Positions 33,286 to 41,596 are shown, counted from the first letter of the stretch. The stretch: DNA of 55,374 bases from Thermoflexales bacterium (GCA_025056895.1 JANWVJ010000006.1:1-55374), one strand, 5' to 3'. The notes: generated by a model not told the origin, from the sequence alone. Numbers and translations are program-made.

Positions 33286-34215
33286 TCAGCCCTTAATGGC
33301 GCCGGACATGATGCCCTGGACGATCTTGCGTTGGAAGACGAAGAACAGGATGAGCAACGGGACGGTAGCCATGACGCTGCCGGCGAACATCAAGTCGTAC
33401 ATCGGGGCGCGAATGGTAGTGCCTTTGAAGTTAGCCAGCGCAACCTGCACGGTGCGGATGTCGTTGTCCTTGAGGATCAGCGAGGACAGCACAAATTCGT
33501 TGTACACGCTCACGAAACCGAGGATTCCCAACACCACCATGCCGCCGGCCATGATCGGCATCACGATGCGTGTGACGATGGTGAACTGCGATGCGCCGTC
33601 GATTGTGGCTGAATCGATCAGCTCGTCGGGAATAGTCGAGACAATGAACTGGCGCATCATGAAAATGCCGAACGCACTGGCCGCGCCGGGAATCCAGAAC
33701 GGCAGATAGGTATTCATCCAGCCGAGCCGGCCGATCAGGATGTAGAACGGCACGAAGTTGATCGCCGTAGGCATGAGCATAGTGAGCAGTATGAAGGCGA
33801 ACAACTGATTCTTGAACGGAAATTGGCGCTTGGCAAACACATAGCCGGCCAGCGTATTGAAGAATACCTGCAATAGCACGGCCACCGTTGCCATCAGCAA
33901 GGAATTGAAGATGTATCGCAGAATGTGGAAGCGCTCCAGATTCTGGATGGTAGTCGTGACGTCGATCTTGAGAAGCAAGCGATAGGCTGTCAGCGTCGGG
34001 CCATCCGGCGGCCACAGAACCGGATACAGCCGGAATAGTTCTTCTTTCGGCATCAGCGAGCCAATCAACATCGAGTAAAAGGGGAACAGAAAGGCGATTG
34101 ATAGAAAGATCAAGAAGGCATACAGCAGACCGTAACTGATAATCTGCCGGATGTTAACGCCGCGCCTCGATCTGACAATCGGACTGGATGTGACCGGAAC
34201 GGTTGTTGTCGCCAT
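33286..34215 (-). CDS. Sugar ABC transporter permease, MalG-like
   Basis: A 309-residue CUT1-type inner-membrane permease with six predicted transmembrane helices, the first at about 28-50 (YGLLYAFLIFLSIAFLFPF). The cytoplasmic EAA loop, which contacts the ATPase, is in the region IPDELIDSATIDGASQFTIVTRIVMPIM (about residues 205-232). It pairs with the MalF-like gene upstream and the lipoprotein at the head of the operon. No ATPase gene is in this operon, so a shared MsmK/UgpC-type ATPase elsewhere is expected. ATG at 34215 follows AAGGGGA. A terminator closes the operon. Confidence 0.9.
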   Translation of the reverse strand: MATTTVPVTSSPIVRSRRGVNIRQIISYGLLYAFLIFLSIAFLFPFYSMLIGSLMPKEELFRLYPVLWPPDGPTLTAYRLLLKIDVTTTIQNLERFHILRYIFNSLLMATVAVLLQVFFNTLAGYVFAKRQFPFKNQLFAFILLTMLMPTAINFVPFYILIGRLGWMNTYLPFWIPGAASAFGIFMMRQFIVSTIPDELIDSATIDGASQFTIVTRIVMPIMAGGMVVLGILGFVSVYNEFVLSSLILKDNDIRTVQVALANFKGTTIRAPMYDLMFAGSVMATVPLLILFFVFQRKIVQGIMSGAIKG

Positions 34216-34235
34216 ACCCGTTTCCCCTTTGTACT

Positions 34236-35201
34236 CTATTGCTTGAGCTTGCCTTCGACCGTCCACCAGCCGCTCAGGAATTTCATTTGAATGAGGGTGA
34301 TGAGAAGCACGATGCCGCCGATGATGAACCCGAAACCGGCGCCTTCGCCATAACGCACCGAAGTCATCAAATCGATCATGCGCATGAACAAGGTCAGGGT
34401 AGTGCCCTCCGGCCCACCGTTGGTCAACAGCTTGACCGGCGCATACAGGTTGATCAGGCCGATCGTGGCGGTAATGATCATGAACAACATGACTGGGCGA
34501 ATCAAGGGGAGGGTGATATTGAAGAACTGCTGCGTACCGCTGGCGCCGTCGATCTCGGCAGCTTCATACAGCTCACGATCGATCGATTGCAGAGCGCCTA
34601 GAAAGATCAGCACGTTTGTGCCGATACCCATCCAGTGCAACAACAGGGTGATCGACAACTGAGCCGGGATCGTTTCGGTCAACCAGGGAATCGGCGGAAT
34701 GCCGATCTTGCCGAGCAACAAGTTCACCCAGCCGTAGTTTTTATCGAGAAGCTGCTGGAACACGATGGCGACAATGACTTGCGAAGTGACGAAGGGCAGA
34801 AAGAACAACGTGCGAAAGAAACTACGGCCAACCAGCCGTTTGGCGTTCAACATGACGGCCAAAATCAGCGCTCCCCCGAGGCCGGTCGGCAAAATCCACA
34901 ACAACATAGCCAGCGTGTTCAGTAGGGCACGTCCCAGCTCGGGGTCGGTGAACAGCAGCGTGTGGTAGTTTTGCAAGCCGACATACACCATGTCCCGCCC
35001 CGGCTGCCAGCGTGACAAGCTGAGCTGAACCCCAAAGAGCAAAGGATAGACGCCAAAAATGGCAAACAAGATGTAGAACGGGGAGATGAACAGATAATCG
35101 GTACGATGCTTCCACATGTCGCGCAGCGTGCTGCGAACATTGGAGCGGCGTCTGCTCTCTGCCTTGGCCTGTTGGGCGGGGATATGAGTAGCCTGTGCCA
35201 T
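34236..35201 (-). CDS. Sugar ABC transporter permease, MalF-like
   Basis: A 321-residue CUT1-type permease. A short cytoplasmic tail rich in Arg is followed by six transmembrane helices, the first at about 35-57 (YLFISPFYILFAIFGVYPLL). The EAA loop is in DRELYEAAEIDGASGTQQFFNITLPLI near residue 225. The large second periplasmic loop of E. coli MalF is absent, as in most CUT1 systems. ATG at 35201 has AGAGG upstream. The gene ends 20 bases before the MalG-like gene. Confidence 0.9.
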   Translation of the reverse strand: MAQATHIPAQQAKAESRRRSNVRSTLRDMWKHRTDYLFISPFYILFAIFGVYPLLFGVQLSLSRWQPGRDMVYVGLQNYHTLLFTDPELGRALLNTLAMLLWILPTGLGGALILAVMLNAKRLVGRSFFRTLFFLPFVTSQVIVAIVFQQLLDKNYGWVNLLLGKIGIPPIPWLTETIPAQLSITLLLHWMGIGTNVLIFLGALQSIDRELYEAAEIDGASGTQQFFNITLPLIRPVMLFMIITATIGLINLYAPVKLLTNGGPEGTTLTLFMRMIDLMTSVRYGEGAGFGFIIGGIVLLITLIQMKFLSGWWTVEGKLKQ

Positions 35202-35528
35202 CGTGCGCCTCTTTCAAACTCTAGCGTGCCGGCCAACGCACCTACGACGCGCCGGCACATCACAACACAGCGATAATTGTAACCACCTGCCCTGTCCATC
35301 TTGAGATGACATTCGCCTCGACCTCCACGCGCATGGTCTGGAACACAGACACCGGCCGGCACAGCAGGCAATTACAAGCCGGTTATGCGTGAACTCAATG
35401 CAACCGCCAGGATCGGCGGGCAACTTGGTCAAGCGGCCCGGCGTCCCGGCGGTTATCCATCACAAACCAGTCGAGTTGGGATCAGTGGGGCGTCAGCCGG
35501 CGCCCCACCATGCGATATACGGATCAGG
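35202..35528 (-). other. Intercistronic region between binding protein and permeases, with a stem-loop
   Basis: No gene is visible in these 327 bases. About 20 bases after the binding-protein stop is an 8-base-pair stem GTGGGGCG/CGCCCCAC (35485-35508) with an 8-base loop and no T run. It could be an mRNA-stabilising or partial termination element that lets the binding protein be made in excess over the permeases. The rest shows no obvious promoter. Confidence 0.5.
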
Positions 35529-36893
35529 TTACTTGAGCGACTCAAGCAGCTTGGCGTTCTCACTGCGCACATAGTCGCCGTACTCTTTCATGCCGTCCTT
35601 GATCGACTTTTCGCCGCGCAACATGGGCGGTACAAACTTGGCCAGCGCTCCGTAGGCGATACCGTAGCCCGGCATGCGATAGAAGTCCGTGCGCATCTGA
35701 TCCATTGCCTTCAGGATTTCGCCTGTCCAGTCCCAGCCGGCCTCAAACAGAGTCTGTTTGGCATTCTTAAACTCGGACTTGAGCCAGGGCAAATACGGCG
35801 GGATGATGCCCCAATCGCCGGTGACCTGTGCGCCTTCCATGGTGCAGAAGGTGAACTCCATGAACGCCTTCACCAGGTCGGGCTGCGGGTTGGACGCGAA
35901 CGAGACCAACGTTGCGCCGCCCCAGACATTCGTGCGCGCTTTGCTGCCGGGGTAGATCGGCACAAGTTGGTTGCGCCACTTGCCCTGCCCTTGCTCGGGC
36001 GTGGTGACTTCTGTTTGGAAGAAGCCACGCATCCAGGGCGGCGAGTATGTGCCGGCCAACTTATTCTCTTTGATGGCGGCCCAATACGGCGGCGAGAACC
36101 AACCGGCATTCAGGCCGGCGCCGGTGTCCCAGGCTTGTTTGGCATATTCCATAGCCTGCAAACCGATTTCACTGTCCACCAAGACTTGTTCGCCGGTCTC
36201 ATCGGTAAAGTTGCCGCCCAAAGAATAGAACGGCACAGCAAACATCAGGGTGCCTTGGCCGTCGAACGTCTCTTCCATCACAAACAGGCTGGCGTCGGTC
36301 TTGGACTTGACCTCTTTGGCCATCTGCAAAAACTCGTCGTATTGAATGTCTTCTTTCATCGGCCCAACGCCGGCCTGCTCCAAGAGGTCGGGGCGCCACC
36401 AGAGGTTGTTGGGGGTGATGTCGCCCGGCATGCCGTAATACTTGCCTTGATAGCGCGCCTCGGCCAGCTTAGCCGGCGCCAGTTCAGACTCATGCTTCTT
36501 GACTACGTCGGTGACATCCAGGAGGATGCCGCGCCGTGCATCGCGTTGGACGTTTGTAGCTTCTTGCCACACCATATCAGGCAAGCCACTACCGGCAGCC
36601 AATGCTGACTCAACTGCCTTGTCCCACTCGGCCATTTCCGGTTGCTCGAAGATGACCTTGGGATACTTCTTCATGAAAGCCTGGCCGGCGTCATAAATAG
36701 GGTGATCTTGATGCCCCCAAAAGACCAGCTTACCTTCCAGTTCGCCGGAAGAAGCCGGAGCAGGCGCTTCCTTAACTTCTTCGGCTGCCGGCTTGGGAGC
36801 CGGTGCAGCAGCCGGCGCGCAGGCAGCCAGCGCCGTAGCAGCGGCACCTAGACCGGCAACTTTGAGAAACTCGCGTCGAGAAACCGATTTCAT
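35529..36893 (-). CDS. Sugar ABC transporter substrate-binding lipoprotein (family 1)
   Basis: A 454-residue extracellular solute-binding protein. The N-terminus MKSVSRREFLKVAG has a twin-arginine (SRREFLK) motif, then a hydrophobic stretch ending in ALAAC, so it is probably a Tat-exported lipoprotein. A Pro/Ala/Glu linker follows to about residue 50. The mature domain starts with LVFWGHQDHPIYDAGQAFMKKYP and contains the family 1 features MAEWDKAVESALAAGSGLPDMVW. It captures a mono- or oligosaccharide for the two permeases downstream. GAGGAG lies seven bases before the ATG. The upstream region has a promoter, phased repeats and an inverted repeat. Confidence 0.9.
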   Translation of the reverse strand: MKSVSRREFLKVAGLGAAATALAACAPAAAPAPKPAAEEVKEAPAPASSGELEGKLVFWGHQDHPIYDAGQAFMKKYPKVIFEQPEMAEWDKAVESALAAGSGLPDMVWQEATNVQRDARRGILLDVTDVVKKHESELAPAKLAEARYQGKYYGMPGDITPNNLWWRPDLLEQAGVGPMKEDIQYDEFLQMAKEVKSKTDASLFVMEETFDGQGTLMFAVPFYSLGGNFTDETGEQVLVDSEIGLQAMEYAKQAWDTGAGLNAGWFSPPYWAAIKENKLAGTYSPPWMRGFFQTEVTTPEQGQGKWRNQLVPIYPGSKARTNVWGGATLVSFASNPQPDLVKAFMEFTFCTMEGAQVTGDWGIIPPYLPWLKSEFKNAKQTLFEAGWDWTGEILKAMDQMRTDFYRMPGYGIAYGALAKFVPPMLRGEKSIKDGMKEYGDYVRSENAKLLESLK

Positions 36894-36943
36894 GGCACCT
36901 CTCCTCACTGTGAAATAAAAAGAAAGCATGTCGGCATCTGTCC

Positions 36944-36973
36944 GTGTCCACTCGACAATGAGTCAACGGACAC
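36944..36973 (-). promoter_or_regulatory. Inverted repeat in the leader of the sugar ABC operon
   Basis: GTGTCCACTC, a 6-base loop, GAGT, a 4-base bulge and GGACAC: ten pairs in an interrupted palindrome, about 50 bases upstream of the binding-protein ATG and about 18 bases downstream of the -10 box. It could be a repressor site or an RNA hairpin in the leader. Confidence 0.4.
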
Positions 36974-36990
36974 CATGCCTTGTTGATCTG

Positions 36991-37020
36991 ATCTTAGCGA
37001 GTTAGAGCCGATTTTTACAA
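36991..37020 (-). promoter_or_regulatory. Candidate sigma-70 promoter of the sugar ABC operon
   Basis: On the minus strand, TTGTAA, an 18-base spacer and TAAGAT. The -10 hexamer is identical to the one before the divergent GntR gene. It lies about 100 bases upstream of the binding-protein start. Confidence 0.5.
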
Positions 37021-37026
37021 GAGGGA

Positions 37027-37053
37027 CGGCCATATTTCGGCCATAAAACGGCC
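37027..37053 (-). repeat. Three CGGCC direct repeats phased at 11 bp
   Basis: Forward strand: CGGCCATATTT, CGGCCATAAAA, CGGCC, starting at 37027, 37038 and 37049, so the units fall on the same face of the helix. They lie directly upstream of the -35 box of the sugar ABC promoter, where an activator would bind. Confidence 0.55.
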
Positions 37054-37077
37054 TGCAGAGAAGGAGCATAACTTCTG

Positions 37078-37332
37078 TCAATTCAATGGCCGCAAGGCAG
37101 GCAAGCTAGCAGCCGCAATAGACTGACCTACACGCCGGCTGCGCTCATCGGGCAACTGGATGTGGATGCGCGTTGCCAGTTCCGGGAACTCGGTGCGCAG
37201 CACCTCACTTGCCCCATCCAGAATCAATTGCCCGCCACGGCCAGAGGTACAGCGTCCCAGGATCAACACATGCTTCAAGTCGTAGAACTCCGCATACTGC
37301 GCGATGCCATAACCGAGAAAGTAGCCCATGCT
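37078..37332 (-). pseudogene. 3' part of the ROK gene, cut off by an in-frame TAG
   Basis: This 84-codon stretch continues the ROK reading frame immediately after the TAG at 37335-37333, with no shift: ...GAIQIW, stop, SMGYFLGYGIAQYAEFYDLKH... It contains the conserved ROK C-terminal strand HVLILGRCTSGRGG. Coding character is intact, with no further stop until the natural TAG/TGA-type end near the ABC operon. It has no ribosome-binding site of its own before the ATG at 37329. So it is the tail of the upstream gene, not a separate one. Either the mutation is recent, the stop is read through, or it is a base-call error. Confidence 0.75.
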
Positions 37333-38481
37333 CTACCAGATTTGAATGGCCCCCGGATGGCCGGCTTCTAGATAGCGCTGGACAAACTTGAGCTTTTCGG
37401 CGTCGGGAATGTCATCAGGAATCTGGATGCCAGCGCGTGGGGCAAGCCGAAACACGCACTGTTGAGAGAAATACGATGCACCCACGCCATGGTCGCCTGA
37501 CCATTCATCGGCCGGAGCAGCAGGGTTATAGTCCACCGGCGCAAACGCCAACTCACTCAACCAACCGGTGAGATTGCCATCGCGATCAACATATCCGGCT
37601 GCTTGACTCGACCCCATCGCGATACCCAGGACACCGTTATCATCCAGCGACATTGCGCCGGCCAGTGCTGTTACGTCGCCGTCGTTGATCACCTCCAGCG
37701 GCACGCTCAACTCGTCGGCGATGCGCAGGAACAGATTGCGCACTTGGTGAAAGCGGTCTTTAGGCACGCCGCGAAACAGAGAAGCCACCATCGGGCGATT
37801 GTTGATGATGATGCCGGCCGAGCTGCCGCCGATGGCATCTACGCGCGGGAGATGGGCCGCCGCCGATTTCAGGCCGGCCATGATCTTGCGATAGTGATAG
37901 TCAGGATCGCTGTGCTTGCGCGGCTCCCAGATCACCTCTTCGCTGTACACAGGCCGGCCATCGATGACGGCCGATGCTTTGCGGTCGGAAGCGCCCAGAT
38001 CAAAGCCGATGCGGCAACCGTCCAGATGCCGGCCCAGCGGCTTGCTCGTTTCATTGGCCGGCGGCGCTTCCTGGGGAGCGCAAACCACAACCGTGAACGG
38101 GCGCTCATAAACCTCTTCGCCCATAAAGTGATAGTCGAAGTGTCGGTCGCCGGCAGCCGAGTAGCACTGCCGAATGTGTTCGCCGATGCGGGACGAGCCA
38201 CCTACATACACTTTCCAGCCGCCGCGCTGCCACAGCAAAAACTTCACTAATCGCTCGGCATAGCGCAGATTGGCCGCAGCGCCAGAATGATCGTCCGCAA
38301 AGACAACCGTCTCATAGCGCGATACGGCACCGTCGTTGCGCTCGATGGCCAGCACAAGCGGCGCAACGGCTCCAGAAGCCAACACAGCCTGGCGAAAGGC
38401 GCGACTGGCTAGCGCAACAGGACAAAATCCCTCATCAAGAGGAGGCGTGAAACGCGGCTTAACCAGTGTCAGGTCTTCCAT
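37333..38481 (-). CDS. ROK family protein (sugar kinase/regulator type), ended early by amber codon
   Basis: A 382-codon frame that, with the following 84 codons, would make a ROK protein of 467 residues. ROK proteins are sugar kinases such as glucokinase, or repressors; no helix-turn-helix is seen here. Residues about 1-150 are an N-terminal extension unlike ordinary ROK kinases. The ATP-binding strand GFDLGASDRKASAVIDG is near residue 165, followed by GGSSAGIIINNRP and NDGDVTALAGA. The conserved CxCGxxGC zinc motif is not evident. ATG at 38481 is fixed by AAGGAG eight bases upstream. It lies between the sugar ABC operon and the divergent GntR gene, which fits a sugar kinase for the imported sugar. 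Confidence 0.72.
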   Translation of the reverse strand: MEDLTLVKPRFTPPLDEGFCPVALASRAFRQAVLASGAVAPLVLAIERNDGAVSRYETVVFADDHSGAAANLRYAERLVKFLLWQRGGWKVYVGGSSRIGEHIRQCYSAAGDRHFDYHFMGEEVYERPFTVVVCAPQEAPPANETSKPLGRHLDGCRIGFDLGASDRKASAVIDGRPVYSEEVIWEPRKHSDPDYHYRKIMAGLKSAAAHLPRVDAIGGSSAGIIINNRPMVASLFRGVPKDRFHQVRNLFLRIADELSVPLEVINDGDVTALAGAMSLDDNGVLGIAMGSSQAAGYVDRDGNLTGWLSELAFAPVDYNPAAPADEWSGDHGVGASYFSQQCVFRLAPRAGIQIPDDIPDAEKLKFVQRYLEAGHPGAIQIW

Positions 38482-38752
38482 GATCGGCTCCTTCGAGCGT
38501 TCAATAGGAAGTAGGAAGTATTGACCTGTGAGCATTGTAGGGCGCATTTCAGAAAAGGGAACATAGCGTCTCACCAGAAGCCTTTTTAAATGTGGGCGAA
38601 AGCAGCGCCTTCGTTCAGCGCCGACCTGGGTGAGCCAAACAGGAGCTGAGCAGATCAGGTAAGGAGATTGAGTCCGCTGCGCCTCGACTCGATCTGCGGC
38701 AGGCTCATTCCTATCTTGAAATGCGCGCCGGTCTTTTCGTTCGTCATCACGC

Positions 38753-38781
38753 TTGACAGCGCCGGTGTACAATGCTAAGAT
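38753..38781 (+). promoter_or_regulatory. Near-consensus sigma-70 promoter of the GntR gene
   Basis: TTGACA (38753-38758), a 17-base spacer and TAAGAT (38776-38781). It lies 54 bases upstream of the GntR start codon. This is the best promoter in the window. Confidence 0.75.
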
Positions 38782-38787
38782 CATATT

Positions 38788-38803
38788 ATCCGATTCATCG
38801 GAT
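38788..38803 (+). promoter_or_regulatory. Palindromic operator at the GntR promoter
   Basis: ATCCGAT-TC-ATCGGAT, a perfect 7-2-7 inverted repeat placed from about +1 to +16 of the GntR promoter. Binding there would block transcription, so autorepression by the GntR protein is the simple reading. Confidence 0.6.
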
Positions 38804-38835
38804 TAATTCAATCAATATAGACTGGACGGAAAGCC

Positions 38836-39627
38836 ATGCTGCTGGACAAGCTCGATTCTGACCTCGCGCGCTACATCATCGAGCGCGGATTTCGGCCCGG
38901 AGACCGGCTGCCACCACTAGAAGAGATCAGTAAAGAGCTGGAAATCAGCATTGGCAAGTTGCGTGAACAACTCGAAGTGGCGCGCAGCTTGGGTCTGGTC
39001 GATGTGCGTCCGCGCGCCGGCATCCGGCTTTCCGAGTATAGCTTCCTCCCCGCGATCCGCTTCAGTTTATTGTACGCCCTCGCTTACAATCCCGCCCATT
39101 TTGAGACATTTAGCGCCTTGCGCAATCACGTTGAATCTGCCTTCTGGGACGAGGCCGTCCATCGCTTGACGGCAGAAGATCATCGCCAGTTGCTTGCCAT
39201 CGTTGAACGAGCGTGGGCTAAGCTGGAAGGCCGGCCGATTCACATTCCACACGCCGAGCATCGCGCCCTGCACATGACGATTTTTGGCCGGCTGAACAAT
39301 CCGTTTGTGCTGGGCTTGCTGGAGGCCTACTGGGAAGCATATGAAGCTGTCGGCCTGAATGTATTTTCGGACTATGAATATCTGCGCGAAGTGTGGACGT
39401 ATCACGAGCGCATTGTGCAAGCAATCGTAGCGGGCCGGCTGGATGAAGGTCACCGCTTGTTGGTGGAACATGCTCAGCTTTTGCAGCACCGCGAGCCGGC
39501 CAGAGCCGGCGGGTCACGCGCCCGTTCCACGCGCGCGGCTGACAGCAAGACAAACGGTCGAGTCGAGCGCAAACAGGGCAATCCCGTTTCGCTCGGCGAA
39601 ACAACCCTGACCCAATCGCGTCACTAA
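38836..39627 (+). CDS. GntR family transcriptional regulator, FadR/FCD subfamily
   Basis: A 263-residue regulator. The winged helix-turn-helix is N-terminal (RGFRPGDRLPPLEEISKELEISIGKLREQL, about 17-46, then LGLVDVRPRAGIRLSEY). An all-helical FCD ligand domain spans about 70-215, with AEHRALHMTIFGRLNNP and YHERIVQAIVAGRLDEGHRLL; its histidine and aspartate side chains usually bind a metal and a carboxylate ligand. The last 45 residues are a basic, Ser/Arg-rich tail of low complexity that is not part of the family. It has its own promoter and operator. It could control itself, the ROK gene and the korAB genes that start 70 bases downstream. Confidence 0.88.
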   Translation: MLLDKLDSDLARYIIERGFRPGDRLPPLEEISKELEISIGKLREQLEVARSLGLVDVRPRAGIRLSEYSFLPAIRFSLLYALAYNPAHFETFSALRNHVESAFWDEAVHRLTAEDHRQLLAIVERAWAKLEGRPIHIPHAEHRALHMTIFGRLNNPFVLGLLEAYWEAYEAVGLNVFSDYEYLREVWTYHERIVQAIVAGRLDEGHRLLVEHAQLLQHREPARAGGSRARSTRAADSKTNGRVERKQGNPVSLGETTLTQSRH

Positions 39628-39634
39628 GCCATCG

Positions 39635-39648
39635 ACAAATTGATTTGT
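39635..39648 (+). promoter_or_regulatory. Palindrome upstream of korA, possible GntR-type site
   Basis: ACAAAT-TG-ATTTGT, a perfect 6-2-6 inverted repeat 49 bases upstream of the korA ATG. It has the same geometry (2-base centre) as the GntR operator but different sequence. Confidence 0.4.
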
Positions 39649-39696
39649 AGATCGATCAACCTACATGTGGAGTATGGAAGTGGAAGGAGAAACGAG

Positions 39697-41556
39697 ATGA
39701 TTGCTTCAGTGCAACCCAGTCAGCAGGCCGGCCTTCACGAGGAAACTCTGGCCAGCCGATCCCCAGTCGTCAACGACTTTTCGATCATGGTCGCAACCAA
39801 GAATGGTTCGGGCAGCCAAACGGCCAACACGACCTTGCTGCGCGCTCTGTTCAAGATGGGCATTCCGGTCAGCGGCAAGAACTTGTTCCCCTCCAATATC
39901 CAGGGGATGCCCACTTGGTACACGATCCGCGCGAATAAAAACGGCTTTGTGGCTCGCCGGCCACACGCTGAAATCGTCGTCACGCTCAACCCAGCAACCG
40001 CCCTCGAGGACTACCAGTCCGTGCAAAGCGGCGGGTTCTTCATGTACGCCGATGACATCAAGCTGCCGCTGAGTCGAAGCGACATCTCGCACTATCCCAT
40101 CCCGGTGAAGAAGCTGGCAACCGAGAATGAGAAGGAACCCAAGCTACGCACCTACGTGGCGAACATGGTGTACGTCGGCGCGCTGGCCCAACTGCTGGGC
40201 ATCGACTTGGCAGATATCGAAAGCGCCCTTCTCTTCCACTTCAAAGGTAAGCGCAAGCCGGTCGAGTCGAACATGAAGGTGGTGCGCCTGGCGCACGAGT
40301 GGGCAGCGGAAAACCTGATCAAGACCGATCCCTTCCGCGTAGAGCGGATGAACGCCACCGAAGGACTGATCATGATCGACGGCAACACCGCCGGCGCCCT
40401 CGGCGCGATCTACGGAGGGGTCACTTTCGCTGCCTGGTATCCGATTACACCGGCCACTGGGCTGGCCGATGCCTTGAACCACTTTTTGCCCCAACTGCGC
40501 ACGGATCCCCAAACGGGGGCGCCTACTTATGCGGTTGTCCAAGCAGAAGATGAGTTGGCCGCGTTGGGAATGGTGGTCGGGGCCGGCTGGGTCGGAGCAC
40601 GCGCGATGACTTCTACTTCGGGACCGGGCATCTCCCTGATGACAGAGTTCACCGGCCTGGCCTACTTTGCCGAAGTGCCGGCGGTCATCTGGGATGTACA
40701 ACGTGTTGGGCCGAGCACAGGCATGCCCACCCGCGTGTCGCAAGGCGACGTACTCAAGGTGTACTTCCTAGGCCACGGTGACACCAAGCATCCTTGTTAC
40801 ATTCCCGGCAACGTGAAAGAATGCTTCGAGTTCGGTTGGCGCGCCTTCGACCTGGCCGAACGTCTGCAAACCCCTGTGTTTGTGCTAAGCGATCTCGACT
40901 TGGGCATGAATCAGTGGATGAGTGAGCCGTTCGACTACCCTGACCAACCGATGGATCGCGGCAAAGTGCTGAGCGCCGAAGACTTGAAGCGTCTGGGAGG
41001 ATTCGCACGCTATCGCGATGTGGACGGCGACGGCATCGGCTATCGCACCCTGCCGGGGACCGATCATCCACTGGCGGCTTACTTTGCGCGCGGCACCGGC
41101 CACAACGAGCGCGCCCAACTCTCCGAGCGCCCCGAAGACTGGGAGAACAATATGGTTCGCCTAGCCCGCAAGTTCGAGACGGCGCGCCGGCTGATGCCGA
41201 AACCGATTGCTGAATACGTGGAAGGCGCCGAAGTGGGCATCATCAGCTATGGCTCAGCCGATCCGGCCGTGCAAGAAGCGCGCGCTATGTTAGCAGAGGC
41301 AGGCTTGAAGACCTCCTATCTGAGATTACGCGCCTTGCCTTTGGAGCAAACAACGACCGAGTTTATCGCTGCGCATCGGCGCTGCTACGTGGTGGAGCTG
41401 AACAGCGATGCCCAAATGCTGCAACTGTTGCGCCTACACGCGCCGGAGTACGCCACACGGTTGCACGCTGCCAATCATTCAGACGGCCTGCCCTTGACAG
41501 CAGAATGGATCAGCACGGCCGTTCAGGCCGGCGAAGGTTCGGCCAACCGAGCGTGA
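39697..41556 (+). CDS. korA: 2-oxoacid:ferredoxin oxidoreductase, fused gamma-alpha subunit
   Basis: A 619-residue KorA-type subunit of a 2-oxoacid (2-oxoglutarate-type) ferredoxin oxidoreductase. This cytoplasmic enzyme oxidises a 2-oxoacid with CoA and passes electrons to ferredoxin. The gamma domain is N-terminal (about 10-190, MVATKNGSGSQTANTTLL ... GMPTWYTIRANKNGFVARR). The alpha pyrimidine-binding and transketolase-like parts follow: IDGNTAGALGAIYGGVTFAAWYPITPAT near 230, VQAEDELAALGMVVGAGWVGARAMTSTSGPG near 285. ATG at 39697 follows AAGGAG by seven bases. korB follows after 40 bases. 2-oxoglutarate is the usual substrate of this type, but pyruvate or branched 2-oxoacids are possible. 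Confidence 0.9.
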   Translation: MIASVQPSQQAGLHEETLASRSPVVNDFSIMVATKNGSGSQTANTTLLRALFKMGIPVSGKNLFPSNIQGMPTWYTIRANKNGFVARRPHAEIVVTLNPATALEDYQSVQSGGFFMYADDIKLPLSRSDISHYPIPVKKLATENEKEPKLRTYVANMVYVGALAQLLGIDLADIESALLFHFKGKRKPVESNMKVVRLAHEWAAENLIKTDPFRVERMNATEGLIMIDGNTAGALGAIYGGVTFAAWYPITPATGLADALNHFLPQLRTDPQTGAPTYAVVQAEDELAALGMVVGAGWVGARAMTSTSGPGISLMTEFTGLAYFAEVPAVIWDVQRVGPSTGMPTRVSQGDVLKVYFLGHGDTKHPCYIPGNVKECFEFGWRAFDLAERLQTPVFVLSDLDLGMNQWMSEPFDYPDQPMDRGKVLSAEDLKRLGGFARYRDVDGDGIGYRTLPGTDHPLAAYFARGTGHNERAQLSERPEDWENNMVRLARKFETARRLMPKPIAEYVEGAEVGIISYGSADPAVQEARAMLAEAGLKTSYLRLRALPLEQTTTEFIAAHRRCYVVELNSDAQMLQLLRLHAPEYATRLHAANHSDGLPLTAEWISTAVQAGEGSANRA

Positions 41557-41596
41557 CATCTTCAGAACAGCACAGTACAGCCAAGGAGAAAGCGAG

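Larger units (their letters stand above)
38482..38835. other. Divergent intergenic region between ROK and GntR genes
   Basis: No gene in 354 bases. On the ROK side a -10-like TACAAT (minus strand, 38539-38534) and two AGGAAGT units flanked by CAATA/TATTG (38502-38523) are visible. On the GntR side a near-consensus promoter and a palindrome are seen (listed separately). The middle shows nothing I recognise. Confidence 0.6.

Noticed and set aside
35385-36608. Forward open frame of 407 codons opposite the sugar-binding protein gene
   Set aside because: Antisense shadow; the minus strand codes a complete binding protein with lipobox and ribosome-binding site.
37078-37329. Separate small gene starting at ATG 37329
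   Set aside because: It continues the ROK frame after a TAG, carries a ROK C-terminal motif and has no ribosome-binding site; treated as the cut-off tail.
37333-37335. Pyrrolysine codon
   Set aside because: No pyl gene or suppressor tRNA in the window, and ROK proteins are not known to use pyrrolysine; kept only as an option to test.
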